From positions 1-64,000 of the forward strand of contig JAFZKH010000001.1 of assembly GCA_017553685.1 (NCBI GenBank): a stretch of DNA of 64,000 bases, written 5' to 3'. The position numbers and the translations under genes were made by a program. The notes under the pieces were generated by a model. It saw nothing but the letters and a program-made list of their open reading frames with translations. It was not told where the DNA came from and did not search any database. The stretch comes from Bacilli bacterium. Lineage in GTDB: Bacteria > Bacillota_I > Bacilli_A > RF39 > UBA660. Below, piece after piece: positions 25,259-33,087 of the stretch. Within the stretch, counting starts at the first letter, position 1. Each line of letters begins with the position of its first letter.

Positions 25259-26390
25259 CTTTTTCATCATTTTTTAGAGACAATACTGCATTTATTATTT
25301 CTTCTTGACGTTTTAAAGGCAGAGTATAACCAATATTTGTAATATATTCTCTATAACTAGAATACATCTTTTCATGATATTCTCTTTTTTCTTTACTCCA
25401 AAATCCTTTAGCTTCCATTAAGTCATATTTTCTTGTTTTATATAGATCTATTATTTGAAGTATATTACTTAAAGCTTCTTCAGTTAATGGTTCATCATAA
25501 CCAATTTCTTCTAATAATACATCAAAGTTAATTAATAGTTTTTCAAATAATCCTTTTTTATTACATAGTCCATCAAAGTGTTTTTCAAACTCTATACGAT
25601 TATGCTTACCAGTATATATTAGATCATTTTTATAACAAATTATACCATTTAAATCTACTATCTTTTCTACAAATGGTTCATCAGTATTCATTAGTGATTC
25701 ATATGATACTGTTAAATCATTATCACATACTAATAATAATAGTTTAGCTATATATCCTAATTCATTATATGAAGGTGAACCTAATTTTTGTGGAAAACTG
25801 TATATTAATTCATCAATGCTTTTAGTATTTTTAAACTTTTCAGGATAATTCATATACATAGGTACTTGTGTATATAATTCGTTAACAAACTCATCAATGC
25901 CTTCTCCTGAATTACTATTTTTAGATAATGGTGACATATTTATCTTTGAAAATCCATAATAGATAGATTGTGATAGTAAATCTATATATGCATTCTTAAG
26001 GGTATCAGTATGATTTACTTCATGTACTGTTAACCATAATATTTCAAAATCATCTTCAAATTTAATATCGTTTAAAAACATACAAGAATATAACTTTGTT
26101 TTTCTTGTAAGTATATTCAATTTTTCAATTATAGGATCAAATATACTATCTGGGGAAGTAGCCTGGATTGAACATTCACCATCAATATATTTCTTTTCCT
26201 CTAAACCATTTTTTACTTCTTCAGGATGAGTACTACTACAATAATAACCGCTTATTCTATCAAGAATACTTAATTTGTATTCAGATAAATTATCCTTTTT
26301 AGATGTCATAAATCTAGAGACAATATCCATAGCTTTATTAAGTCTTAATCTATTATATTCAGGTATCTTAAAATAATCTTCTTTCTTCAT
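25242..26390 (-). CDS. Putative HEXXH zinc-dependent protein, unknown family
   Basis: I do not recognise this 382-residue protein as a named family. It has no signal peptide or membrane helix. Near residue 125 it carries 'WLTVHEVNHTDTL', an HExxH zinc-binding motif on a predicted helix, followed about 40 residues later by 'GIDEFVNELYTQ', which could supply the third ligand as in gluzincins. The spacing suggests a zincin-type peptidase (inference). The C-terminal half is helical and charged. ATG 26390 has AGGAAG upstream; a TTG seven codons earlier has none. It has its own near-consensus promoter, not shared with neighbours. Confidence 0.6.
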   Translation of the reverse strand: MKKEDYFKIPEYNRLRLNKAMDIVSRFMTSKKDNLSEYKLSILDRISGYYCSSTHPEEVKNGLEEKKYIDGECSIQATSPDSIFDPIIEKLNILTRKTKLYSCMFLNDIKFEDDFEILWLTVHEVNHTDTLKNAYIDLLSQSIYYGFSKINMSPLSKNSNSGEGIDEFVNELYTQVPMYMNYPEKFKNTKSIDELIYSFPQKLGSPSYNELGYIAKLLLLVCDNDLTVSYESLMNTDEPFVEKIVDLNGIICYKNDLIYTGKHNRIEFEKHFDGLCNKKGLFEKLLINFDVLLEEIGYDEPLTEEALSNILQIIDLYKTRKYDLMEAKGFWSKEKREYHEKMYSSYREYITNIGYTLPLKRQEEIINAVLSLKNDEKEKASN

Positions 26391-26416
26391 TTTTTTCTTC
26401 CTTTTTTGCAAAAAAT

Positions 26417-26445
26417 AATATACATTATTTCTGCTTTTATGTCAA
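26417..26445 (-). promoter_or_regulatory. Strong minus-strand promoter for HEXXH gene
   Basis: TTGACA (26445-26440), 17-base spacer ending in TG, TATATT (26422-26417). It is divergent from the tRNA-Asn promoter. Confidence 0.75.
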
Positions 26446-26479
26446 TTAAAACAATTTGTTATTTTTTTCAAATATTTGG

Positions 26480-26508
26480 TTGACAAAGCATTTTCTTAAT
26501 GATATTAT
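26480..26508 (+). promoter_or_regulatory. Promoter of tRNA-Asn
   Basis: TTGACA (26480-26485), 17-base spacer, TATTAT (26503-26508) preceded by TGA. Among the best -35/-10 pairs in the window. Confidence 0.8.
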
Positions 26509-26526
26509 TTTAATTGTCAACGAGAT

Positions 26527-26602
26527 GCTCGATTAGCTCAGTTGGTAGAGCGCTTGACTGTTAATCAAGATGTCACAGGTCCGAGTCCTGTATCGAGCGC
26601 CA
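26527..26602 (+). tRNA. tRNA-Asn (GTT), CCA encoded
   Basis: A 76-base cloverleaf. Acceptor GCTCGAT pairs with ATCGAGC, discriminator G, encoded CCA. D stem GCTC/GAGC with loop AGTTGGTA. Anticodon stem CTTGA/TCAAG with loop CTGTTAA gives anticodon GTT. T stem ACAGG/CCTGT with loop TCCGAGT. The T loop has C at position 55 where nearly all elongator tRNAs have U (pseudouridine). It lies about 1 kb upstream of the Asn-type T-box operon that makes Asn-tRNA(Asn) indirectly. Confidence 0.95.
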
Positions 26603-26613
26603 TTTAAAAAATT

Positions 26614-26635
26614 AGAACCATTTGGTTCTTTTTTT
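26614..26635 (+). terminator. Intrinsic terminator after tRNA-Asn
   Basis: AGAACC (26614-26619) pairs with GGTTCT (26624-26629), then seven T. Confidence 0.8.
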
Positions 26636-26636
26636 G

Positions 26637-26645
26637 TGTTATAAT
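26637..26645 (+). promoter_or_regulatory. Extended -10 promoter TGTTATAAT
   Basis: The hexamer is at 26640-26645, directly after the tRNA terminator. It serves the DUF898-like and coiled-coil genes. Confidence 0.65.
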
Positions 26646-26677
26646 AATAGTAGATATTTTTTATACTAGGAGGTATT

Positions 26678-26986
26678 ATGAAACAAGAATCATATTTTGA
26701 TGGAGGATTACTTCAATTAATTGGATGGAAACTACTTGGAGGACTAATAACTATTTTTACTCTAGGTATATGTTATCCTTGGGCAGTTTGTAAGATATAT
26801 AACTGGGAAGTTAAACATACTGTTATTAATGGTAGAAGACTTGAATTTGATGGTAAAGCAATTCAATTATTTGGAAACTGGATTAAATGGGAATTATTAA
26901 CAATTATTACTTTAGGTATATATGGTTTCTGGGTAAAGATTAAACTTAAAAAGTGGATAACAAAACATACACATTTTGCTGAATAA
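26678..26986 (+). CDS. DUF898-like small membrane protein
   Basis: This 102-residue protein has two hydrophobic segments (about 12-37 and 68-90), each ending in a similar 'TLGI.YPW/YGFW' turn followed by a charged 'K.KW..KHT' stretch, so it looks like an internal repeat. 'SYFDGGLLQL', 'INGRRLEFDG' and 'LFGNWIKW' are typical of short DUF898/YjgN-related proteins. They are presumed inner-membrane proteins of unknown role. A good AGGAGG site precedes the ATG. The next gene follows 13 bases later and is probably co-transcribed. Confidence 0.8.
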   Translation: MKQESYFDGGLLQLIGWKLLGGLITIFTLGICYPWAVCKIYNWEVKHTVINGRRLEFDGKAIQLFGNWIKWELLTIITLGIYGFWVKIKLKKWITKHTHFAE

Positions 26987-26999
26987 AAGGAGATAATTT

Positions 27000-27527
27000 A
27001 TGGGAGTTAATACAGAAAAATTAGTTGAGGTTGCATTTTCTTTGATTAATTCACTTTCAATGTGTGAACAACAAATTGAAAGGACAAATGTTTTTATTAA
27101 AAATGTAGAAGATGAAATAAAGAAAATACAAGAAGATGAAAAATTACCTGGAATGATAAAGGCAATGCAAATTAATGCATGTAGGGCACAAATAGAAAAA
27201 GTTGAAAGTTCTAGAAAAAATCTTATAAGTAGTAGAGATGAAATGGATAGTCATTATTCAGAAATGGTTGATGTAATTAAAGAGAATGGTTTAGAAGAAG
27301 AATTAATAGCTGCTCTTACTGGAACAAAAATAATGATTAGTGATGAAATAGAATCGCTTTCTGAGCAAATAGAGTTATTATCAGTATCTGACGATAATAA
27401 AAAGAAATCAGATACTGAATTAAATCTTAGATTATCTAAAGTAGCATGTAATGTTTTTGAAACTGCTATAGAGTCATTAAAGGGAATAGTGATAGAACAA
27501 TCACCTAGTGGTTTTGGTGGAAAATAG
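27000..27527 (+). CDS. Coiled-coil hypothetical protein
   Basis: This 175-residue soluble protein is mostly alpha-helical with long heptad-like charged stretches (about residues 20-80 and 100-140). It has no signal peptide, membrane segment or recognisable motif. I do not recognise a family. It follows the DUF898-like gene with a 13-base gap and its own AAGGAG site. No clear terminator separates it from the next promoter. Confidence 0.65.
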   Translation: MGVNTEKLVEVAFSLINSLSMCEQQIERTNVFIKNVEDEIKKIQEDEKLPGMIKAMQINACRAQIEKVESSRKNLISSRDEMDSHYSEMVDVIKENGLEEELIAALTGTKIMISDEIESLSEQIELLSVSDDNKKKSDTELNLRLSKVACNVFETAIESLKGIVIEQSPSGFGGK

Positions 27528-27537
27528 ACCAATTCTA

Positions 27538-27566
27538 TTGACTTTAAAGGTCAAAAATGATAATAT
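27538..27566 (+). promoter_or_regulatory. Promoter of the Asn T-box operon
   Basis: TTGACT (27538-27543), 17-base spacer, TAATAT (27561-27566) with TGA extension. Confidence 0.75.
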
Positions 27567-27572
27567 TATTGC

Positions 27573-27804
27573 ATAAATCAAAGGCAAAGAAGAGGAAAAG
27601 TAATAATTACTAAGTATTAGAGAGTTCTTAAAATTGCTGAAATAAGAATTACGATAGAATTATGAAAGAACACCTTGGAGCTTATTAATTGAAATAGCAG
27701 TAAATTAATACGTTAACTTACGTTACAGTTTGAGGTTATAGTAATATAACAAATTAAGGTGGTACCACGACTAGATCGTCCTTTTGGATGACTAGTCTTT
27801 TTTG
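27573..27804 (+). ncRNA. T-box riboswitch, Asn (specifier AAC)
   Basis: A tRNA-sensing leader. The stem I landmark AGAGAG lies near 27620. The specifier region reads GAAAG-AAC-acc-TTGGAG, with AAC (Asn) at 27669-27671, the same three-base distance from TTGGAG as in the Leu leader. The T-box AAGGTGGTACCACG is at 27756-27769. A terminator hairpin runs from about 27769 to 27798 and is followed by T6. The codon fits the operon, which makes Asn-tRNA(Asn) through AspRS and GatCAB. A GAA (Glu) codon overlaps AAC by two bases. Confidence 0.9.
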
Positions 27805-27821
27805 TTTTAAAGGAGGATAAA

Positions 27822-28268
27822 ATGAAAAAAGTATTTATTATACTAGGGGTGTTAATTATATGCTTTGTTATTGCTGGTTGTAGTTCAAGTACAAAAGAAG
27901 CAGATGAATTAGTTGGAAAGAATTTATCAGGAGAGCAATTATACCAAATATATAAAGAAAAAGGATTTAAATATATAGATTTAAGCATGGATAATGGTGT
28001 TAATAATATTGTTTTTGAAAATGAAAATATAGAATTGAGTAAGTTTTATAATAAATATCCTGATTATAATGATTATCCATCAGGAACAAATTATTATTTT
28101 AGTAATAGTGATATTAATAATGAAAAAGTTAATGTAAATGGAGAAGGTAATAAAAAGCAATATAAAGCATATATAGAATGGTTAAAAAAAGAGGAATTAT
28201 CTACAGATAATGTAATAGATTTACTTGAATATGTAGAAAAAAATGCATGGAAAGATAATTGGAGGTAA
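27822..28268 (+). CDS. Small lipoprotein in the Asn T-box operon
   Basis: This 148-residue protein has a lipoprotein signal peptide: basic start, hydrophobic core and lipobox 'VIAGC' with the Cys near residue 20. The mature part is polar and Asn/Lys-rich; I do not recognise a domain. It is the first gene after the Asn T-box and is followed by the AspRS gene after 3 bases, so its expression is tied to Asn-tRNA supply. Why a lipoprotein sits there is unknown. Confidence 0.75.
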   Translation: MKKVFIILGVLIICFVIAGCSSSTKEADELVGKNLSGEQLYQIYKEKGFKYIDLSMDNGVNNIVFENENIELSKFYNKYPDYNDYPSGTNYYFSNSDINNEKVNVNGEGNKKQYKAYIEWLKKEELSTDNVIDLLEYVEKNAWKDNWR

Positions 28269-28271
28269 GAA

Positions 28272-29561
28272 ATGAAAAGAATTTTAATTAATGAATTAGT
28301 AGAAAATGAGGAAAGTAAAATATCTGGGTTTGCTTCTAAGATAAGAGATACTAAATATATGATATTTGTAATCTTAAAAGATAGAAGTGGATCTATTCAA
28401 GTTTCACTTGATAAAGGTACTCAGGAAGAACTTTGTAAAGAATTAGATGGAGTACTTGCTGGATCAGTAATTGAATTTACTGGTAAGATGGTTAAAAGTG
28501 AATACGTTAAACAAGGTGGTAAAGAATTTTTACCTACTGAAGTTAATGTAATTTCTAAAGCAGAAGCATCTCCACTTGAAGAAAATGCAAATATAGATAC
28601 TAGATTAAATTATAGATGGATAGATTTAAGAACTGATAAGAATCAACTAATGCTTAATGTTCAAAGTACATTTGTAGAAGGTATGAGAGAACATTGTTAT
28701 AAAGAAGGATTTACTGAAATACATTCTCCAAAATTAATTGGAGCAGCTTCAGAATCTGGATCATCAGTATTTGAAGTAGAGTATTTTGATAGAAAAGCTT
28801 ATTTAGCTCAAAGTCCACAATTCTATAAACAAATGGCATTAGCATCAGGACTTGAAAGAGTATTTGAAGTAGCTCCATGTTTTAGAGCAGAAAACTCAAA
28901 TACAAATAGACATGCTACTGAATTTACTTCATTTGATATTGAAATGGCTTATATAGATTCATTTGAGGATGTAATGGATTTCGAAGAAGATTTAATTATA
29001 GCAGGTTTAACTAAAGTAAAAGAAAAATATGATGAACAAATAAAAGATTTATTTAATACGGAAGTTATTATTCCAACAAAACCATTTCCAAGAATTAAAC
29101 TAGAAGACTTATATAAAGAAATGGAAAAGAGATATGGTTATAAAATACCAGAATTTGATGTTGGTGATATGAATGCTGAAGCAGAAGGACTTGCTTATAA
29201 GTATGCTATGGAAGTATATGGACATGAATTTATATTCATAACAGATTTTCCTAAAACAAAGAGAGCATTCTATCATATGAGAAAGAATGATGTTCCACAA
29301 GGTTATGACTTAATCTGGAGAGGTACTGAAATAACTACTGGAGCTCAAAGAGAACATAGATATGATGTATTAAAGAAACAATGCGAAGAAAAAGGTTTAA
29401 CTAAAGACGTTGAATTCTATTTACAATTTTTTAAATATGGTTGTCCAGCACATGGTGGATTTGCTATAGGAGTAGATAGATTTAATATGTTACTTTTAAA
29501 CATTCCATCTGTTAAAGAAGAAATGTTTATCTTTAGAGGACCTAATAGGTTAGAACCATAG
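28272..29561 (+). CDS. aspS: Archaeal-type AspRS, probably charging tRNA(Asn)
   Basis: This 429-residue class IIb synthetase has an N-terminal OB-fold anticodon-binding domain (1-105) and a catalytic core. 'SESGSSVFEVEYFDRKAYLAQSPQFYKQ' (given by its parts SSVFEVEYF and LAQSPQFYKQ), 'FRAENSNTNRHATEFTSFD' and 'GGFAIGVDRFNMLLL' identify the archaeal/eukaryal AspRS branch, not AsnRS, and it lacks the bacterial GAD insert. Bacteria that carry this form beside a bacterial AspRS and GatCAB use it to make Asp-tRNA(Asn) for amidation. Its place first in the synthetase/gatCAB operon behind an Asn-type T-box supports that role. Discrimination itself cannot be read from sequence with certainty. Confidence 0.88.
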   Translation: MKRILINELVENEESKISGFASKIRDTKYMIFVILKDRSGSIQVSLDKGTQEELCKELDGVLAGSVIEFTGKMVKSEYVKQGGKEFLPTEVNVISKAEASPLEENANIDTRLNYRWIDLRTDKNQLMLNVQSTFVEGMREHCYKEGFTEIHSPKLIGAASESGSSVFEVEYFDRKAYLAQSPQFYKQMALASGLERVFEVAPCFRAENSNTNRHATEFTSFDIEMAYIDSFEDVMDFEEDLIIAGLTKVKEKYDEQIKDLFNTEVIIPTKPFPRIKLEDLYKEMEKRYGYKIPEFDVGDMNAEAEGLAYKYAMEVYGHEFIFITDFPKTKRAFYHMRKNDVPQGYDLIWRGTEITTGAQREHRYDVLKKQCEEKGLTKDVEFYLQFFKYGCPAHGGFAIGVDRFNMLLLNIPSVKEEMFIFRGPNRLEP

Positions 29562-29570
29562 GAGGATAAA

Positions 29571-31322
29571 ATGAATAAATATAGAACACATACAATTAAT
29601 GAATTATCTAAAGATATGATTGGTGAACATATTGTAGTTTCTGGATGGGTTGAAAATATAAGAGACCATGGTGGTGTATTATTCCTAGATTTAAGAGATG
29701 AATTTGATGTTCTTCAAGCAGTATCAAATGATGATGATATGTTTAAAGGATTAGCTAAAGAATCTGTTATTAGATTAGAAGGTACTATTAGAGAAAGATC
29801 AGAAGATACAATTAATGAAAAACTAAATACTGGTACTATTGAGTTAGTAGTAGATTCATTAGAGGTTTTAGGAGAATCTCTTCATGAATTACCATTTGCT
29901 ATTAAACAATCTAAACAAACTAAAGAAGATGTAAGACTTAAATATAGATATCTAGATTTAAGAAATGATGATGTTAAGAAAAATATCTTACTAAGAAGTG
30001 AAATACTTCATTTCCTTCGCAATAAGATGTATGATCTAGGTTTTACCGAAGTTCAAACTCCAATTCTTACAGCATCATCTCCTGAAGGTGCTAGAGACTT
30101 TGTTGTACCATCTAGATTATTTAAAGGAAAATTTTATGCTTTACCACAAGCACCTCAAATATATAAAGAATTATTAATGGTTGGTGGTATTAGTAAATAT
30201 TTCCAAATTGCACCATGTTTTAGAGATGAAGATGCAAGAAAAGATAGAACATTAGAGTTTTATCAATTAGACTTAGAAATGTGTTTTCCTGAAGAAGAAG
30301 ACATCCTAAAAGTAGGAGAAGAAATTTTCTATTCTACATTTAGTAAATTTTCTAATAAAGAAGTTAGTACTGTTCCATTTAGAAGAATAGCTTATAAAGA
30401 TGCTATGAATGATTATGGTACTGATAAACCAGATTTAAGAAACCCTCTTATCATTAAAGATGCATCTGAAGTATTAAAGTATACAACATTTAAACCATTT
30501 GCTAATAGTACTATTAAAGTAATAGTAGTAGATAACATAGGTGATAAACCAAATAGTTGGTTTAATGAAGTAGTAGACTTTGCTACTAGTATTGGTATGC
30601 CTGGTATTGGATATATTACTTTAATGGAAGATGGAACATTTAAAGGACCAATAGATAAATTCTTATCTGATGAAGAAAGAGAAAACTTAATTAAAGAATT
30701 TGATATGAAAACAGGTTCAGTTATGTTCTTTATAGCTAATAAGAACTTAAAACATGCTCAAAAGTTTGCAGGTCAAATTAGAACTGAACTAGGTGAAAAA
30801 CTTGGATTAATAGATAATAATAAATTAGAATTATGTATTATTAAAGATTTTCCAATGTTTGAATATGATGAAATTGAAAAGAAATATAAATTCTGTCATA
30901 ATCCATTTAGTTTACCTCATGGAGGAATGAAAGATTATGATGATAAAGATATAGAAGATATTTTAGCTTACCAATTTGACTTCGTATGTAATGGTAATGA
31001 AATGGCATCTGGTGCTATTAGAAACCATGATATTAAATCTTTAATTAAAGGATTTGAAGTTGTTGGATATACAAAAGAAGAAGTTGAAAAGAGATTTACA
31101 TCTTTAATGACTGCATTCAAATATGGATGTCCTCCACATGGTGGAATGGCTCCAGGTATTGATAGAATGATTATGCTTATTCAAGATGAACCAAACTTAA
31201 GAGAAGTTCAAGCATTCCCAACAAGTGCATCTGGACAAGACTTTATGATGGGATCTCCAAGTTATTTAACTTCAAAACAATTAGAAGAATTAGGTATAGA
31301 AATTAAAAAAGAGGAGGAATAA
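29571..31322 (+). CDS. aspS: Aspartyl-tRNA synthetase, bacterial type
   Basis: This 583-residue full-length bacterial AspRS has an N-terminal OB-fold domain (1-105), class II motif 2 'FRDEDARKDRTLEFYQLDLEM', an inserted GAD-like domain (about 285-420) and motif 3 'GMAPGIDRMIML'. It charges tRNA-Asp. It sits between the archaeal-type AspRS and gatC with a 9-base gap upstream and 1 base downstream, so it is part of the same T-box-controlled transcript. Having both forms in one operon suggests a split of labour: this one for tRNA-Asp, the other for tRNA-Asn (inference from known dual-AspRS organisms). Confidence 0.93.
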   Translation: MNKYRTHTINELSKDMIGEHIVVSGWVENIRDHGGVLFLDLRDEFDVLQAVSNDDDMFKGLAKESVIRLEGTIRERSEDTINEKLNTGTIELVVDSLEVLGESLHELPFAIKQSKQTKEDVRLKYRYLDLRNDDVKKNILLRSEILHFLRNKMYDLGFTEVQTPILTASSPEGARDFVVPSRLFKGKFYALPQAPQIYKELLMVGGISKYFQIAPCFRDEDARKDRTLEFYQLDLEMCFPEEEDILKVGEEIFYSTFSKFSNKEVSTVPFRRIAYKDAMNDYGTDKPDLRNPLIIKDASEVLKYTTFKPFANSTIKVIVVDNIGDKPNSWFNEVVDFATSIGMPGIGYITLMEDGTFKGPIDKFLSDEERENLIKEFDMKTGSVMFFIANKNLKHAQKFAGQIRTELGEKLGLIDNNKLELCIIKDFPMFEYDEIEKKYKFCHNPFSLPHGGMKDYDDKDIEDILAYQFDFVCNGNEMASGAIRNHDIKSLIKGFEVVGYTKEEVEKRFTSLMTAFKYGCPPHGGMAPGIDRMIMLIQDEPNLREVQAFPTSASGQDFMMGSPSYLTSKQLEELGIEIKKEEE

Positions 31323-31323
31323 T

Positions 31324-31620
31324 ATGAGTAAATTTACTAAAGAAATGGTAGATGACTACGCAGATAAATTACTTATTGGTTTAACTCCTGAAGAAAATAA
31401 AATGGTTCTAGATGAATTTGATGTTATTGATGAACAAATAAATGTTATTAATGCTATTCCTGGTATAGAAAATGTAGAACCTATGACTCATACACTTGAT
31501 GATTTTGAATATGAACTAAGAGAAGATGTAGTAGAAGAATCAGTTCCTATTGAAGATCTTATGTCTAACTGTAAAGATGTATCAGGTAGAGAAGTAGAAG
31601 TTCCAAAGGTGGTGGGATAA
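31324..31620 (+). CDS. gatC: Asp/Glu-tRNA amidotransferase subunit C
   Basis: This 98-residue GatC stabilises the GatA-GatB interface. 'LTPEENKMVLDEFDVI', 'IPGIENVEPMTHTLD' and the acidic 'LREDVVEESVPIEDLMSN' segment match the family throughout. The stop overlaps the gatA ATG by one base (TAATG), so translation is coupled. An AGGAGG site precedes the start, inside the end of aspS. Confidence 0.93.
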   Translation: MSKFTKEMVDDYADKLLIGLTPEENKMVLDEFDVIDEQINVINAIPGIENVEPMTHTLDDFEYELREDVVEESVPIEDLMSNCKDVSGREVEVPKVVG

Positions 31621-33086
31621 TGAAATACATGAATAAAAGTATTGAAGAACTTCATGAATTATTAAAGAATGGTGAAGTAACTTCAAAAGAATTAATCGAA
31701 GAATCATTAGAATTATCTCACGAAGTACAAGATAAATATAATGCATTTGTAACTATATTAGATGATGCCAAAGAAGTACCTATTACTGATAACTTATTAT
31801 CAGGTATTCCTTGTGGTATTAAAGATAACTATTCAACTAAAGGAATATTATCTACAGGATCATCTAATACATTAAAAGATTATGTACCATTCTTTGATGC
31901 TACTGCATATACAAAATTAAAAGATGCAGGAGCTATAATGGTAAATAAAACAGTAATGGATGAATTTGGTATGGGTGGTACTGGTACTACAGGTCATACT
32001 GGAGTAGTATTAAATCCATGGGATAAAACTAGAATGTGTGCGGGATCATCTGCAGGATCAGCTTGTGCTGTCGCAGCAGGTGTTTATCCATATGCTACTG
32101 GATCTGATACAGGAGACTCTATTAGAAAACCTGCAGCATACTGTGGAATAGTAGGATATAAACCAACATATGGAATGATATCTAGATATGGATTATTTCC
32201 ATTTGCTTCATCTTTAGACCATTTAGGAGTTTTAACTAGATCAGTTAAAGATGCTGCTATAGTAGTAGATAATATGAAGGGTATTGATAAAAATGATATG
32301 ACTTCATGGGATTCATCAAATATTAATTTAACTAAAGCTTTAACAGGTGATGTAAAAGGTAAGAAGTTATGTTTTGTAAGAGAAATAACTGATCTTGATA
32401 ACTATAAGAATGCATCTCCTGAATTAAAAGCACATTTAGAAAATTATTATAAAGTATTAGAAAAATGTAAAGAATTAGGTATGGAAGTAGATGAAGTATC
32501 AGTAGATAGAACATTACTAAATGCATCTGCATCAGTATATGTTGTAATATCATGTGCTGAAGCAACATCAAATATGTCTAACTTAACAGGTATTATCTTT
32601 GGACCTAGATCTGAAGGTTTTGATAACTGGATAGATATGGTTAAAGACTATAGAACGAAGGGATTCTCTTCATTAATTAAAAGAAGATTTGTAATTGGTT
32701 CTTATGTACTACAATCACAAAACCAAGAAAGATATTTTAGAAATGCACAAAGAGTAAGAAGATTACTAGTTGATGCTTGGAAAGATTTATTTAAGAAATA
32801 TGATGCAGTAATATTACCAGTTGGTATTGGACCTGCTAAACATTTAGATGCAGATAAAGATATGTTATCTAATGATTTAGAAACTGTTACTTTAGATGAA
32901 CATTTACAAATAGGTAACTATGGAGGATTCCCATCAATAACTATTCCAGATGGATTTGTAGATGGTATGCCAGTAGGTGTTAATATTACAGGTAATTGTT
33001 ATGACGACGAAAATGTACTTAATATTGCTTATGCTTTAGAGGGTGCTATGGAATATAAAAATCAAATAGCAAAGGAGGCTGAGTAA
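31620..33086 (+). CDS. gatA: Asp/Glu-tRNA amidotransferase subunit A
   Basis: This 488-residue amidase releases ammonia from glutamine for the tRNA-linked Asp or Glu. The Ser-cisSer-Lys triad can be placed: Lys in 'PCGIKDNYS', cis-Ser in 'CAGSSAGSACAVAAG', nucleophile Ser in 'GSDTGDSIRKPAAYCG'. The nucleophile motif reads TGDSIR rather than the common TGGSIR, a variant I believe occurs in other Bacillota. It lies between gatC (1-base overlap) and gatB (1-base gap) in the Asn T-box operon. Confidence 0.95.
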   Translation: MKYMNKSIEELHELLKNGEVTSKELIEESLELSHEVQDKYNAFVTILDDAKEVPITDNLLSGIPCGIKDNYSTKGILSTGSSNTLKDYVPFFDATAYTKLKDAGAIMVNKTVMDEFGMGGTGTTGHTGVVLNPWDKTRMCAGSSAGSACAVAAGVYPYATGSDTGDSIRKPAAYCGIVGYKPTYGMISRYGLFPFASSLDHLGVLTRSVKDAAIVVDNMKGIDKNDMTSWDSSNINLTKALTGDVKGKKLCFVREITDLDNYKNASPELKAHLENYYKVLEKCKELGMEVDEVSVDRTLLNASASVYVVISCAEATSNMSNLTGIIFGPRSEGFDNWIDMVKDYRTKGFSSLIKRRFVIGSYVLQSQNQERYFRNAQRVRRLLVDAWKDLFKKYDAVILPVGIGPAKHLDADKDMLSNDLETVTLDEHLQIGNYGGFPSITIPDGFVDGMPVGVNITGNCYDDENVLNIAYALEGAMEYKNQIAKEAE

Positions 33087-33087
33087 T

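Noticed and set aside
27528-27552. Terminator formed by GACC and GGTC between the coiled-coil gene and the Asn T-box
   Set aside because: Only a 4-bp stem with a large loop and no T tract; it overlaps the T-box operon promoter.
28272-29561. Assignment of the first synthetase in the gatCAB operon as AsnRS
   Set aside because: The core motifs (LAQSPQFYKQ, RHATEFTSFD) and the length fit archaeal-type AspRS. The presence of gatCAB also argues for the indirect route.
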